A DNA stretch of 64,000 nucleotides. It comes from Actinoplanes sp. NBC_00393. Its GTDB lineage: Bacteria > Actinomycetota > Actinomycetes > Mycobacteriales > Micromonosporaceae. The position numbers were made by a program, and so were the translations under genes. How positions within the stretch are numbered: position 1 is the first letter of the stretch; each line of letters begins with the position of its first letter. The stretch lies in NCBI RefSeq assembly GCF_036053395.1, contig NZ_CP107942.1, positions 10,654,001 through 10,718,000 of the forward strand, given 5' to 3'. The notes beneath the pieces are model-generated. The model was not told the DNA's origin. It searched no databases and saw only the letters and a program-made list of their open reading frames with translations. Shown here piece after piece: positions 1 to 8,842 of the stretch.

Positions 1-648
1 CGCCTGGTCCCAGGCGCCGTCCTCGTCGATGCCCGGTCCGGCCACCACCGCCGGCGCCCGAGCGGTGTTCAGGGCTTCCGCGACCTCATGCAGGGCACCG
101 GGCGAGGTGGTGAAGGCGGTGTGCACGAACCGCCGCGGCACCGGGCCGGCGGGACGATCCCAGTCGTCCTCCGGCACCGACAGGAACACCGGACCGCGGG
201 GCGGCGTCATCGCCACCCGCAGCGCCTCGGCCAGCGCGGCGGGCACGTCGGCGGCGCGTTCCGGCTGGCGGCTCCATTTGACGTACGGGCGGGGGAACGT
301 CGCCGGCTCGTCAGCGCCCAGGAACGGCCGGGTCGGCAGCATCGCCCGGGTCTGCTGCCCGGCCACCACGACCAGCGGAACCCGGTCCCGGTGGGCGTTG
401 AAGATCGCACCGAGCGCGTGCCCCACCCCGCCCGCCGAGTGCAGGCTGACCAGCGCCGGACCGCCGGTGGCGATCGCGTGGCCGGCGGCGATCCCGACCG
501 CCGACGCCTCCTGCAGGGCCAGCACGTACTCGAAGCCGTCCGGCCAGTCCCGCAGCATCCGCAGCTCGGTCGAGCCGGGATTGCCGAACCAGGTGGTCAG
601 ACCGGCGTCCCGGCACACGTCGAAGAAGACCTCGCGAACTGTCGTCAT
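1..648 (-). CDS. Thiamine-diphosphate enzyme, benzoylformate decarboxylase-like (3' end outside window)
   Basis: Only the first 216 residues are in the window. They read as the N-terminal pyrimidine-binding domain of a thiamine-diphosphate enzyme: MTTVREVFFDVC, then WFGNPGSTELRML, the likely catalytic Glu in VLALQEASAVGIAAG, then ALVSLHSAGGVGHALG and DRVPLVVVAGQQ. The FGNPGSTE run fits the benzoylformate decarboxylase/acetolactate synthase group; members decarboxylate or ligate 2-oxo acids. The ATG overlaps the stop of the upstream permease gene (ATGA), so it is the last visible gene of a translationally coupled ABC-transporter operon. An aromatic 2-oxo acid substrate is a guess from family and context; the cofactor-binding C-terminal domain is not visible. 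Confidence 0.8.
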   Translation of the reverse strand, partial: MTTVREVFFDVCRDAGLTTWFGNPGSTELRMLRDWPDGFEYVLALQEASAVGIAAGHAIATGGPALVSLHSAGGVGHALGAIFNAHRDRVPLVVVAGQQTRAMLPTRPFLGADEPATFPRPYVKWSRQPERAADVPAALAEALRVAMTPPRGPVFLSVPEDDWDRPAGPVPRRFVHTAFTTSPGALHEVAEALNTARAPAVVAGPGIDEDGAWDQA

Positions 649-1373
649 GTGGCGGCCCTCCCGGCGAGCACCCGGCGCTCCACCAGCTGGAGCCCGGCGT
701 TCAGCAGATATCCGAGGATGCCGAGCAGCACGATCGCCGCCCAGACGGTTTCGTAGTCGAAGCGGGTGGTGGCCTCCTGCAGCCGGAACCCGATGCCGTT
801 CGCGACGCCCGGCTGCAGCTCGGAGAAGACCATCAGGATCAGCGACAGGGACAGCGCTAGCCGCAGCCCGGCGAAGAGTTTCGGCAGCGTGGCCGGCAGG
901 ATCACGAACCCGAGGCGTTCCGTGGCGGTGAGCCGGAAGGCGCGGGCGGTCTCGATCTGCAGCGGCTCCACGGTGCGGGCGCCGTCGGCGGTGTTGAGCA
1001 GCACCGGCCAGAGCACGCTGAAGACGATCGAGGCGACCTGCATGGCCGGCCCGATGGAGAACAGCACGATGAAGACCGGGACCAGGGTGGGCGGCGGGAT
1101 GGCCCGGAAGAACTGGAGCACCGGGTCGAGGAACTCGTAGGCCCACACGGACCGCCCGATCGCGACGCCGAGGACCGCCCCGATCAGGGAACCGAGCAGG
1201 AATCCGGCGGCGAGCCGGGCCAGGCTGGGCAGCACGTCGCCGGTGAGCGCGCCGAGATGCCGCACGATCGTCGCCGGCGGCGGGAAGAACGGGTCGGCAG
1301 CGGCCGAGGCCGCCAACTGCCAGGCCAGCACACCGGCCAGGAAGATGAGCCAGCGTTGCAGAAAGCGATTCAT
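645..1373 (-). CDS. ABC transporter permease, SsuC/TauC type (second of two)
   Basis: A 242-residue inner-membrane permease of the nitrate/sulfonate/taurine (NitT/TauT) class. The N-terminal anchor starts MNRFLQRWLIFLAGVLAWQ and is followed by about five more hydrophobic segments. The EAA loop that docks on the ATPase is visible around residues 135-160 (ETARAFRLTATERLGFVILPA). Both ends overlap the neighbours by 4 bases (ATGA): its start with the stop of the other permease, its stop with the start of the TPP enzyme. I chose the ATG at 1373 because of that overlap; the frame stays open upstream but there it only shadows the other permease. Two different permeases suggest a heterodimeric channel. 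No ATPase gene is visible. Confidence 0.9.
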   Translation of the reverse strand: MNRFLQRWLIFLAGVLAWQLAASAAADPFFPPPATIVRHLGALTGDVLPSLARLAAGFLLGSLIGAVLGVAIGRSVWAYEFLDPVLQFFRAIPPPTLVPVFIVLFSIGPAMQVASIVFSVLWPVLLNTADGARTVEPLQIETARAFRLTATERLGFVILPATLPKLFAGLRLALSLSLILMVFSELQPGVANGIGFRLQEATTRFDYETVWAAIVLLGILGYLLNAGLQLVERRVLAGRAAT

Positions 1374-2122
1374 CGGTACGCCCACCCGAACACCCGCCGC
1401 TCGCCACGCCAGAGCAGCCCGTTGATCAGCAGCCCGAGCGCACCGGCCCACACCGTCGCCGCGAGGGTGTCGCCGATGCCGCCGGGATAGTTCGCGGCCT
1501 GGGCGATGAAGATGCCGATGCCCGAGCCGAACCCGCCGAACATCTCCGCGGTGACGGCCAGGATCAGCGCCACCGCGGCGGCCATCCGCACTCCGGTGGC
1601 GACGAACGGCGCGGTCGACGGCAGCGAGACCATCAGCAGCACGGCGAACCGGCCGAACCCGAACGACCGCAACGTCTCCTTGGCGAGCGGGTCGACCTCG
1701 CGCAGGCCGTAGATCGTGTTGAACAGGATCGGCCAGACGGAGGCGTACACGATCACGGTCAGCCGCATCTCCAGGCCGGTGCCGAGCAGCATCGCGACCA
1801 GCGGGATCAGCGCCACCGACGGGATCGGCCGGAGGAACTCGACGATCGTGGTGACTGCCCGGGACACTGCCGGGACGCTGCCGAGGACCAGGCCGAGCGG
1901 GACGGCGACGCCGATCGCGATCAGCAGCCCCAGCGCCCACGCGGTCATGGTGGCCAGGACGTCGCTGCGGAACAGCGGGTCGAACGCCAGCTCGCCGGCC
2001 CGGGCGAGGATCACCGAGGCCGGCGGCAGGAAGTCCTGGTGCACGATGCCGGCCCGGCCCAGCGCCTCGCTGGCCGCGATCACCAGCGCGATCCCGGCCG
2101 CCCCGCGAGCGATCCGTCTCAA
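1370..2122 (-). CDS. ABC transporter permease, SsuC/TauC type (first of two)
   Basis: A 250-residue permease with six predicted membrane segments and the EAA loop REVDPLAKETLRSFGFGRF followed by LPSTAPFVATGVR, as in SsuC/TauC. It starts at a TTG that overlaps the stop of the solute-binding-protein gene (TTGA) and ends in an ATGA overlap with the second permease, so the block should be translated as one coupled unit. Substrate cannot be read from the permease. Family knowledge gives small anions, sulfonates, pyrimidine precursors or aromatic acids; the downstream TPP enzyme would fit an aromatic or 2-oxo acid. Confidence 0.9.
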   Translation of the reverse strand: MRRIARGAAGIALVIAASEALGRAGIVHQDFLPPASVILARAGELAFDPLFRSDVLATMTAWALGLLIAIGVAVPLGLVLGSVPAVSRAVTTIVEFLRPIPSVALIPLVAMLLGTGLEMRLTVIVYASVWPILFNTIYGLREVDPLAKETLRSFGFGRFAVLLMVSLPSTAPFVATGVRMAAAVALILAVTAEMFGGFGSGIGIFIAQAANYPGGIGDTLAATVWAGALGLLINGLLWRGERRVFGWAYR

Positions 2123-3084
2123 GGCGAGAACACGATCGTGCCGGCGTCGATCCGGTTGGTCAGGCGTTGCTGCTCGACCATCAGGTCGATCAGCTTCTGC
2201 ATCCGCTCGGCGCTGTTCGAGGTGCCGAAGGTGGGCATGGTCATCGCCTTCGCGACGGCCGGGTCGATGCCGCGTGCGTACGTCGGCAGGACGGCCTCGA
2301 CCCGCGCCCGGTCGGCGGCGATCCCGGAGGCCTTCTGGATCGCCCGCTGGAAGGCGGCGGCCGTCTTCGGGTACTGCTTCGTCCAGGTGTCGAGCGAGAA
2401 GTAGCCGTCCAGCGGCAGGTCGGTGACCGGCGCCGCGCCGCCGTCGGCGACCATCCGGGCGCCGAGTTTCTGCACCGTGTCGGTCAGGAACGGCTCCTGC
2501 GTGTGGATCGCGTCCAGGTCGCCCTTCTGCATGGTCGCGGCCATCTGCGGGAAGACCACCTGCCGGTACTCCAGCTTGGCCGGATCGACCCCACCGGTGG
2601 CGGCGATCGCGTCGAAGGTGATGGCCTGGATGTTGTTCAGCACGTGTACCGACAGACTGTGCCCTTCCAGGCCTTTCATGTCGGTGATCGGCGAGTCCGG
2701 CATCACCAGCACGCCCATGAACTTCGGCGTGAGCCGGCTGCCCTCGGCGACCAGATTGACCCGCAGGTCGCCCTTGTCGTGGCCGAGCAGCATCGAGGCG
2801 TTGTTGGCGAACACCACGTCCACGTCGCCGGCCTTCAGCGCCGGATAGGCCTGCGTGCTCTGCTGCACCGGCTGGGTGCGCACGGTCAGCCCCTCCGCCT
2901 CGAAGAGCTTCTCCTGCACCGCGATGTAGTAGGGCGCGTTCACCACCAGCGACAACATCGCCACGTTGATCGTGGGTCTCTCGAGGCCGCTCCCGGCCTG
3001 CTGCGGCGCGGCGTCCTCACCGCAGGCAGCCGCCACGGCGGCCACCATCACCAGCGCGAGCGGTGCCTTCCAGGTCCGGCTCAT
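2119..3084 (-). CDS. ABC transporter solute-binding lipoprotein, NMT1/THI5-like
   Basis: A 321-residue lipoprotein. MSRTWKAPLALVMVA leads into the lipobox VAAAC, so Cys about 22 should be lipidated and anchor the protein outside the membrane. The mature part has the SsuA/NMT1/THI5 features: INVAMLSLVVNAPYYIAVQEKL near the N-terminus (substrate-facing first loop), AEGLTVRTQP, KAGDVDVVFANNAS, and a C-terminal QRLTNRIDAGTIVF tail. An upstream in-frame ATG at 3108 would add eight residues (MNCYIVRR) ahead of the basic signal-peptide start. I prefer 3084 because it gives a normal signal peptide, although neither start has a strong ribosome site. First gene of the operon with two permeases and a TPP enzyme. 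Confidence 0.9.
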   Translation of the reverse strand: MSRTWKAPLALVMVAAVAAACGEDAAPQQAGSGLERPTINVAMLSLVVNAPYYIAVQEKLFEAEGLTVRTQPVQQSTQAYPALKAGDVDVVFANNASMLLGHDKGDLRVNLVAEGSRLTPKFMGVLVMPDSPITDMKGLEGHSLSVHVLNNIQAITFDAIAATGGVDPAKLEYRQVVFPQMAATMQKGDLDAIHTQEPFLTDTVQKLGARMVADGGAAPVTDLPLDGYFSLDTWTKQYPKTAAAFQRAIQKASGIAADRARVEAVLPTYARGIDPAVAKAMTMPTFGTSNSAERMQKLIDLMVEQQRLTNRIDAGTIVFSP

Positions 3085-3140
3085 GCGACGCACGATATAG
3101 CAATTCATCGATCTTTGATTTCGTACGACAGAGCCGCGAT

Positions 3141-3188
3141 CACCTGCCCGGTCCCGGCCCCAGCGCGGCCGCCGGGCCCAGGCAGGTG
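3141..3188 (-). terminator. Hairpin between hydrolase gene and ABC operon
   Basis: CACCTGCC (3141-3148) pairs with GGCAGGTG (3181-3188), and the GC-rich interior (CCCGG..CCGGG) can extend the stem. It lies just past the stop of the minus-strand hydrolase gene and upstream of the solute-binding-protein gene, so it probably ends hydrolase transcripts. There is no T-run, as is common in actinomycetes. Confidence 0.55.
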
Positions 3189-3199
3189 GTTGCGGCCGG

Positions 3200-4765
3200 C
3201 TACCGCAGCGGGACGTCCAGGTAGGACCCGCCGCCGATGGTGATCGAGTCGCCGGACGCGTTCTCGTCGTAGTAGAGCGGGTCCACCGTGTCGACGACCA
3301 GGGTCAGCGAGTGCCCGGCCGGCAGGTCGTACGCGGTGGCCGGCAGTTTCAGGTCGACACTGCGTGAACCGCCCCCGGACAGCCAGGTGGCCGGCGCGTG
3401 GGTGATCAGCTTGGCGTTGCCGACCGCGTCCAGGTCGTACAGGTAGGCGACCAGGGTGCCCTGCGCCTCGGTCCCGGAGAGCTCCAGGTGCAGCTTCGCC
3501 GAACCGCGGATCCTCTGGGCCCTGGACGGGCGCTCGGCCGCCCAGACGCCGGCCTTGCCGCGGTCGACGAACGGCAGCCAGATCTTCGGCTGCTCACCGG
3601 TGATCGCGGCGGCCCCGTTGGTGATCAGCACGACCCCGCCGCCGGCGACGGTGTCCTGGTCGGTCGGGATGCTCTTGGTCCACCCGCTGCTCGGGTTGCC
3701 GCCGAGCAGGCCGGTGCCGTCCAGGACCCGGATCCGGCCGAGGCCGTAGCGGCGGTTGGAGCCGGTCAGCGCGGCCCAGTCGGGGTACGCCTCGTACGCG
3801 GCGTTCAGCGGCTTCACGCGTACCGGGTCGGCGCCGGTCGTCCCGGTGCCCTTCAGGTGCTGGTCGAGCCACGCGTACAGGCTGGTCCAGACGTCGTTCG
3901 GCAGGCCCAGCACGCCGGTGAGCTCGGCGATCGCGTGGTCACCGGGCCGCAGCTCGAGCCGCTTCGGGGTGGTCAGCTTGCCGTAGAAGTCGACCAGCTG
4001 GTTCGGCGGGAAGAACGTGTCACCCCAGCCGTTGGCGATCAGCACGGCCGGCCGGTTGGCGTTGATCGCGTCGATGTAGGTGGCGGCGGACCGGACCTTC
4101 GCCCAGTTCATCACCTCGGCGACGTCCCGGTTGGCGTTGAAGTCAGCCATCTTGTCGGTCAGGTCCGCGCTCGGCTTGCCGACGATCTGCGCGGCGAGCT
4201 CCAGCAGGCCGGCCGACTGGCGGTGCCGGGTCGAGTCGGCGTACAGCGAGTAGACCAGGTCGGTCCAGCCGCTGAGCACCCCGACGGCCCGGATCCGGGC
4301 GTCGAACGCCGAGCCGAGCAGGCTGATGCCGGCCCCGTACGAGATGCCGGCCGCCCCGATCCGCGCCGGGTCCGCCGCGGTGTTCGCGATCGTCCAGTCG
4401 ACCACCTCGGACAGGTCGGCCATGTCCTTCGGCCCGGCCGTGTCGATCTGCCCGCCGGAGAGCCACCAGCCGCGCGGGGTGTACGAGACGACCACGTACC
4501 CGCGTCCGGCGAGGATCTTGGCCTGCGCGAGGTACTCCAGGTCGTTCAGGCCCCAGCTGGACGGCAGGACGACCGCCGGATGGCGCCCGGTGGCGGCCGG
4601 GGCGATCACGTTGGCCTTGAGTATCACGCCGTCACTGCCGGTGATGTCGACGGCCTTGAATCCGGTGGTGGCCACGGCGGCCTGCGCCGGCCCGGCGATT
4701 CCGATCAGGGTGGTCGCCGCCAGCAGCAGAGCGGCGAGCAGCGTGAACCAACGGCGAGGCGCCAT
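3200..4765 (-). CDS. Secreted alpha/beta hydrolase, S15 / CocE-NonD type
   Basis: A 521-residue exported hydrolase. MAPRRWFTLLAALLLAATTLIG ends in AGPAQA, a signal peptidase I site. The catalytic core shows the serine elbow GISYGAG (Ser about 142), a likely acid in NGWGDTFFPP (Asp about 249) and the His in RPGDHA (about 276). The C-terminal ~200 residues are beta-rich (SGTEAQGTLVAYLYDLD, PAGHSLTLVVDTVDPLYY), matching the jelly-roll domain of X-prolyl dipeptidyl peptidase/CocE enzymes. It could be a peptidase or an esterase. GAGGAG sits 6 bases before the ATG at 4765, which decides against the in-frame TTG six codons upstream. Divergent from a TetR gene with an operator-like palindrome between them. 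Confidence 0.87.
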   Translation of the reverse strand: MAPRRWFTLLAALLLAATTLIGIAGPAQAAVATTGFKAVDITGSDGVILKANVIAPAATGRHPAVVLPSSWGLNDLEYLAQAKILAGRGYVVVSYTPRGWWLSGGQIDTAGPKDMADLSEVVDWTIANTAADPARIGAAGISYGAGISLLGSAFDARIRAVGVLSGWTDLVYSLYADSTRHRQSAGLLELAAQIVGKPSADLTDKMADFNANRDVAEVMNWAKVRSAATYIDAINANRPAVLIANGWGDTFFPPNQLVDFYGKLTTPKRLELRPGDHAIAELTGVLGLPNDVWTSLYAWLDQHLKGTGTTGADPVRVKPLNAAYEAYPDWAALTGSNRRYGLGRIRVLDGTGLLGGNPSSGWTKSIPTDQDTVAGGGVVLITNGAAAITGEQPKIWLPFVDRGKAGVWAAERPSRAQRIRGSAKLHLELSGTEAQGTLVAYLYDLDAVGNAKLITHAPATWLSGGGSRSVDLKLPATAYDLPAGHSLTLVVDTVDPLYYDENASGDSITIGGGSYLDVPLR

Positions 4766-4859
4766 GCGCACTCCTCGGGACAAGGACGGATGTGAATATG
4801 GCGACGTCGTGGCGGCAGCGTAGGAAGCGGTTCCGAGAATTTGAAGATGGTGACATTCT

Positions 4860-4877
4860 CGTTACCGACTAGTAACG
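4860..4877. promoter_or_regulatory. Candidate TetR operator between hydrolase and tetR genes
   Basis: Perfect inverted repeat CGTTAC-CGACTA-GTAACG (6-base arms, 6-base spacer) in the 140-bp divergent intergenic region, 28 bases before the TetR start at 4906 and 95 bases before the hydrolase start. Size and position are typical of an autoregulating TetR repressor that also controls the divergent gene. Confidence 0.6.
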
Positions 4878-4905
4878 TGACTCGTCGGTAGCAAAGGGGG
4901 TGTGC

Positions 4906-5478
4906 GTGCTCTACGGGGCCCCGACCGCGCGTCGCAGAGACGCCCAACGCAACCGAGCGGCCATCCTCGAGGCCGCCAGCGAGGTGCTGGCCGGAGACGA
5001 CGTGGTCGCCCTGATGCCGGAGATCGCCCGCCGGGCCGGCATCGGCCAGGCCACCCTGTACCGGCACTTCGCCGACCGGCACGCCCTGACCGCCGCCGTG
5101 CTCACCTACCAGCTCGACCTGCTGGAGGCCCGGGCCGCGGCCCACTCGCACCCGGCCCAGTTCCACCAGCTGCTGCGTCAGGTGCTGCACCACCAGATCG
5201 AGATGCGCGGCCTGGTCAGCCTGGTCCGCCGGCTCGATCCCGCGGTGCAGGAGCGCTACCGGCAGCGACTGATCGCCGCCTTCGAGGAACCGCTGCGCCG
5301 GGCCCGCGACGCCGGCTTCGTGCGAGCCGACCTGGTCGCCGCGGACCTGTCCCTGCTCCTCGCCATGGTGCAGGGCGTCGCCGAGATCACCGGTGACGTC
5401 TCCGCCGCCCGGGCCGCAGCCGACCGCTCGGTCGACCTGGTTCTCGACGGAGTGTTCCGCGCAGGTAGTGCGGACTGA
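4906..5478 (+). CDS. TetR-family transcriptional regulator
   Basis: About 190 residues. The N-terminal helix-turn-helix is clear: RRDAQRNRAAILEAASEVL, then MPEIARRAGIGQATLYRHF, the canonical TetR recognition helix. The rest is the helical ligand-binding domain, with no recognisable ligand signature. The ribosome site AAGGGGG (4894-4900) is best spaced for the GTG at 4906; a GTG at 4900 is also in frame. It probably represses itself and the divergent hydrolase gene through the palindrome at 4860-4877. Its 3' end lies close to, or overlaps, the start of the sensor kinase gene. Confidence 0.88.
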   Translation: MLYGAPTARRRDAQRNRAAILEAASEVLAGDDVVALMPEIARRAGIGQATLYRHFADRHALTAAVLTYQLDLLEARAAAHSHPAQFHQLLRQVLHHQIEMRGLVSLVRRLDPAVQERYRQRLIAAFEEPLRRARDAGFVRADLVAADLSLLLAMVQGVAEITGDVSAARAAADRSVDLVLDGVFRAGSAD

Positions 5479-5560
5479 GACTCAAGTCCTGCCGCAAGCT
5501 GCCGATTGCCTGGGTTGCCGGGAAGACGGTTCCGGTGTCCTGGAGGCTCATGGCACAGCG

Positions 5561-8395
5561 GTGGTGACGGTGCAAGGTTCGGAACTCGGCGCGCTCAGCG
5601 CGTCGGAACGGGCAGAACTCGAAAGACTGCGTCAGGTCGTGGCCACCGGCCCGACCGGGTTCGTCTCGGCCGACGAGGCCGGGGTGGTCACCGCCTGGAA
5701 CCCGGCGGCGACGCGACTGCTCGGCTGGGAGCCGGTGGAGATCATCGGCCGGCCGCTCACCGAGACGCTGATCCCGGCCGAGCTGCGCGAGGCGCACGCC
5801 CGCGGGATGGCGCGATACCTGGCCACCGGCGAGGCGGCGGTGATCGGCCGCCCGGTCGAGTTGCCGGCGCTGCACCGCGACGGTCATCGGGTCGACGTCG
5901 AGCTGACCATCTGGCCGTCCTGGGTGCAGGGCGAGCGGCAGTTCTACGCCTTCCTGCGCGACACCAGCGAACAGCGTGCCGCAGCTGAGCGGGTCGCCCG
6001 GCAGACCAGCGCGCTGCTCTCCACCATCGAGGCGCAGCGGGCGGTCACCGCGGTCGCGTACGACCGGGACCTGGCCCTGCGCGTGGTTGCCGAGCAGACG
6101 GTGGCCGCGTTCCCGGCCGCCGACGGCGCCGTGGTCGAGATGCTCGACGGCGAAAGCCTGGTGTACGCGGCGGCTGCCGGCACGCTGGGCGCCCATCCCG
6201 GCACACGGCTGGCCGCGCAGGGCTCGCTGAGCGGGCTCGCCATCGCCGCGCGCGCTGCCGTCCGCTGCGCCGACGCGGCCACCGATCCCCGGGTCAACGC
6301 GGAACTCTGCCGGCGGCTCGGCATCCGCTCGATGTGCATCGCTCCGCTCTACCGGGGCGACCAGCCGATCGGTGTGCTCAAGGTGGCCAGCGCCCGGCCG
6401 GACGCGTTCGACGCGGCCGACGCCCACCAGCTCGAACTGCTCTCCGCGAGCCTCACCTCGGCGCTGCTGCACGCCGACGACTACGCCCGTAACGCCGCCC
6501 TGCTGGTCCAGCGCATCCGAGCCCTGGAGGCTCTCGAGGCCAGCGAGAACCGGTTCCGGCTCACCTTCGAGAACTCGCCGCTCGGCCTGATCCTGGCCAG
6601 CGTCGACCCCGCCACGTTCGGCCGCTACCTGCACGTGAACCCGGCGATGTGCGCGATCACCGGGTTCAGCGCCGACGAGCTGACCCGGATGAGCTTCAAG
6701 GACCTGCAGCACCCGGACGACGTCTCCGCCACCACGGACGCGCTGAGCCGGATGCTCGCCGACGGTGTGGACACGGTCCGCGCCGAGAAGCGCTACCGGC
6801 ACAAGGACGGGCGCACCATCTGGGTGTCGGTGCGGGTCGCCGTGGTGCGGGACGGGGACGGGGCGCCGTCGTACGTCGTCGTGCAGGTCGAGGACGTCAC
6901 CGCGCAGCGTGCGGCGGACGCGCGTCTGCACCAGCAGGCCAAGCTGCTCGAGCTGATCCCGGCGGCGGTCATCATCCGTACGCTCGACGGCCGCATCCGC
7001 TGGTGGAACGAAGGAGCGCAGAAACTGTACGGGTGGTCGCTGGAAGCCGCCCGTGGCACGGTGACCCACCGGCTGCTCGGCACCGCGTTCGTCGGCTCCG
7101 GCTCGGTGGAGGAGCAGAACCGGGCGCTGGAACAGGACGGTTGCTGGGAGGGGCAGTTGCAGCGGCGGACCGCGACCGGCCGTACCGTCACCGTGCTCTG
7201 CCGTCAGGTGGTCTACCAGCCCGAACCGGGCGGTGACCGGGCCGGCGAGATCCAGGTCCTGGAGATCAACACCGATGTCACCGCGGCCCGCGCCGCGGAA
7301 CAGGCAATCGCGCTCAACGAGCAGCGGTTCCGGGCCCAGTTCACCGACTCGCCGGCCGGGCAGATCATCCGTGCCCTGGACGGAACGCTGATCGCGGTCA
7401 ACCGGGCGTTCGCGACGATGGCCGGTCGCCGGCCCGAGGAACTGGCCGGCCGCAACGTCGACGAGGCACTCTTCGACGCCGAGGACCTGCGGTACGCCCA
7501 CCGGCAGATCGCCACACTGTTCGCGGGGGAGGCGGACTCGTACACCCACCAGGCCCGGCTGCGGCACGCCGACGGCCACTGGGTCGACATCGACGCCACG
7601 GTCTCCCTCGTCCGGGACGCCGACGACCGCCCCAAACACCTGATCGTCGTGGCCACCGACACCACCGCGCGGCGCGCCGCCGAACGGGCCCGCGACCTGG
7701 CCGCGGCCGCGCTCGCCGACCGCAACGCCGAACTGGAGACCGCCAACCAGCTCAAACTCGACATCATCGGCATGCTCGGGCACGAGATCAGCAACCCGCT
7801 GTCGGCCATCCTCGGCTACAGCGACCTGCTCGCCGACGACGTGCCCTCGGAGACACCGACCGGCCGGGCGGTCGCGGTGATCGGCCGGCAGGCCCAACGC
7901 CTCGACGACATCGTGCGCGAGGTGCTGGCCATGGTCAGCATCGACGCCGGCAACATCAACGCGGTCCGGCAGGAGATCTCGCTGCGGGCCGAGGTGGAAC
8001 AATTCCTGGCGAGCACCGGCAACAGCGGCGTCCCGGTCCTGGGCGGCGACGCGCGGGTCCTCTTCCACCCCGGCCACCTGCAGCAGATCCTCACCAACCT
8101 GCTGTCGAACGCCGACAAGTACGCCGGCGGCGCGACCGCCCTGCGCATCGAAGCCGACGGCGCCCGGGTCCGGCTGCGCGTCGAGGACGCCGGCCCCGGC
8201 GTCCCCGCCGAGTTCCGCCCCCGCCTCTTCGACCGCCTGGCCCGAGCCGAACGCGACGCCGGCACCGTCCGCGGCACCGGCCTCGGCCTGTACATCGTCC
8301 GCAGCCTGGCCCGCGCCAACCACGGCGAGATCCGGCACGAGCCCGCCCCCGCCGGCGGCTCCCACTTCATCCTGGAAACCGAGCCAGCCACCTGA
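5561..8395 (+). CDS. Multi-PAS/GAF sensor histidine kinase
   Basis: About 944 residues, without a membrane segment, so probably a cytoplasmic sensor. Domains in order (residues from 5561): PAS about 25-145 (ADEAGVVTAWNPAATRLLGW), GAF about 160-320, PAS about 330-455 (FENSPLGLI), PAS about 460-590, PAS about 600-715 (FTDSPAGQIIRALDG), HisKA with phospho-His about 741 in MLGHEISNPLSAI, then an ATPase domain with N-box LLSNADKYAGG, VEDAGPGVP and GTGLGLYIV. The start is uncertain: the frame is open back into tetR and GTG codons at 5468, 5561, 5564 and 5570 are possible; a TGGAGG at 5541-5546 favours the latter group. No response regulator is adjacent, so its partner is elsewhere. Confidence 0.88.
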   Translation: MVTVQGSELGALSASERAELERLRQVVATGPTGFVSADEAGVVTAWNPAATRLLGWEPVEIIGRPLTETLIPAELREAHARGMARYLATGEAAVIGRPVELPALHRDGHRVDVELTIWPSWVQGERQFYAFLRDTSEQRAAAERVARQTSALLSTIEAQRAVTAVAYDRDLALRVVAEQTVAAFPAADGAVVEMLDGESLVYAAAAGTLGAHPGTRLAAQGSLSGLAIAARAAVRCADAATDPRVNAELCRRLGIRSMCIAPLYRGDQPIGVLKVASARPDAFDAADAHQLELLSASLTSALLHADDYARNAALLVQRIRALEALEASENRFRLTFENSPLGLILASVDPATFGRYLHVNPAMCAITGFSADELTRMSFKDLQHPDDVSATTDALSRMLADGVDTVRAEKRYRHKDGRTIWVSVRVAVVRDGDGAPSYVVVQVEDVTAQRAADARLHQQAKLLELIPAAVIIRTLDGRIRWWNEGAQKLYGWSLEAARGTVTHRLLGTAFVGSGSVEEQNRALEQDGCWEGQLQRRTATGRTVTVLCRQVVYQPEPGGDRAGEIQVLEINTDVTAARAAEQAIALNEQRFRAQFTDSPAGQIIRALDGTLIAVNRAFATMAGRRPEELAGRNVDEALFDAEDLRYAHRQIATLFAGEADSYTHQARLRHADGHWVDIDATVSLVRDADDRPKHLIVVATDTTARRAAERARDLAAAALADRNAELETANQLKLDIIGMLGHEISNPLSAILGYSDLLADDVPSETPTGRAVAVIGRQAQRLDDIVREVLAMVSIDAGNINAVRQEISLRAEVEQFLASTGNSGVPVLGGDARVLFHPGHLQQILTNLLSNADKYAGGATALRIEADGARVRLRVEDAGPGVPAEFRPRLFDRLARAERDAGTVRGTGLGLYIVRSLARANHGEIRHEPAPAGGSHFILETEPAT

Positions 8396-8440
8396 TCCAC
8401 CCTTTCGCGCAGCCTCGCCTTCCGGCTATCCAGGCGTGAA

Positions 8441-8735
8441 CGGCGGCTGGCGGCGTCCGGCCGTCGCTGAGGCTGGTTATGGGGTTGCGGTGGCGGGCGT
8501 GGGTGGCGGCTGGTGGTGTCCGGCCGTCGCTGAGGCTGGTTATGGGGTTGCGGTGGCGGGCGTGGGTGGCGGCTGGTGGTGTCCGGCCGTCGCTGAGGCT
8601 GGTTATGGGGTTGCGGTAGCGGGCGTGGGTGGCGGCTGGCGGCGTTCGGCCGTCGTTGAGGCTGGTTATGCGGTTGCGGTGGCAGGCGTGGGTGGCGGCT
8701 GGCGGCGTTCGGCCGTAGCTCACGCTGGTCATCGT
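8441..8735. repeat. 63-bp tandem repeat, about 4.7 copies
   Basis: A unit of 63 bases recurs head to tail with few differences; a diagnostic core is GAGGCTGGTTATGGGGTTGC. Because 63 is a multiple of three, both strands stay open (a GGWWCPAVAEAGYGVAVAGVG-like repeat on plus, an arginine-rich one on minus), but there is no ribosome site or family resemblance and I regard it as non-coding. Confidence 0.85.
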
Positions 8736-8842
8736 CGCCACGACCGGCCGTGCGGCGCCCGGATCAGCCGACCGCCGCAGCCGTCAGTGCCCGCCGGCAG
8801 CCCCGCCCGCCCGCAGCCCCGCCCGCCCGCCCGCAGCCCCGC

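Noticed and set aside
8441..8735. CRISPR-like spacing in the 63-bp array
   Set aside because: Units are continuous repeats without unique spacers, and no cas gene is present.
8367..8741. 124-codon minus-strand frame rich in Arg/His/Pro
   Set aside because: Reverse strand of the same 63-bp array; overlaps the sensor kinase 3' end.
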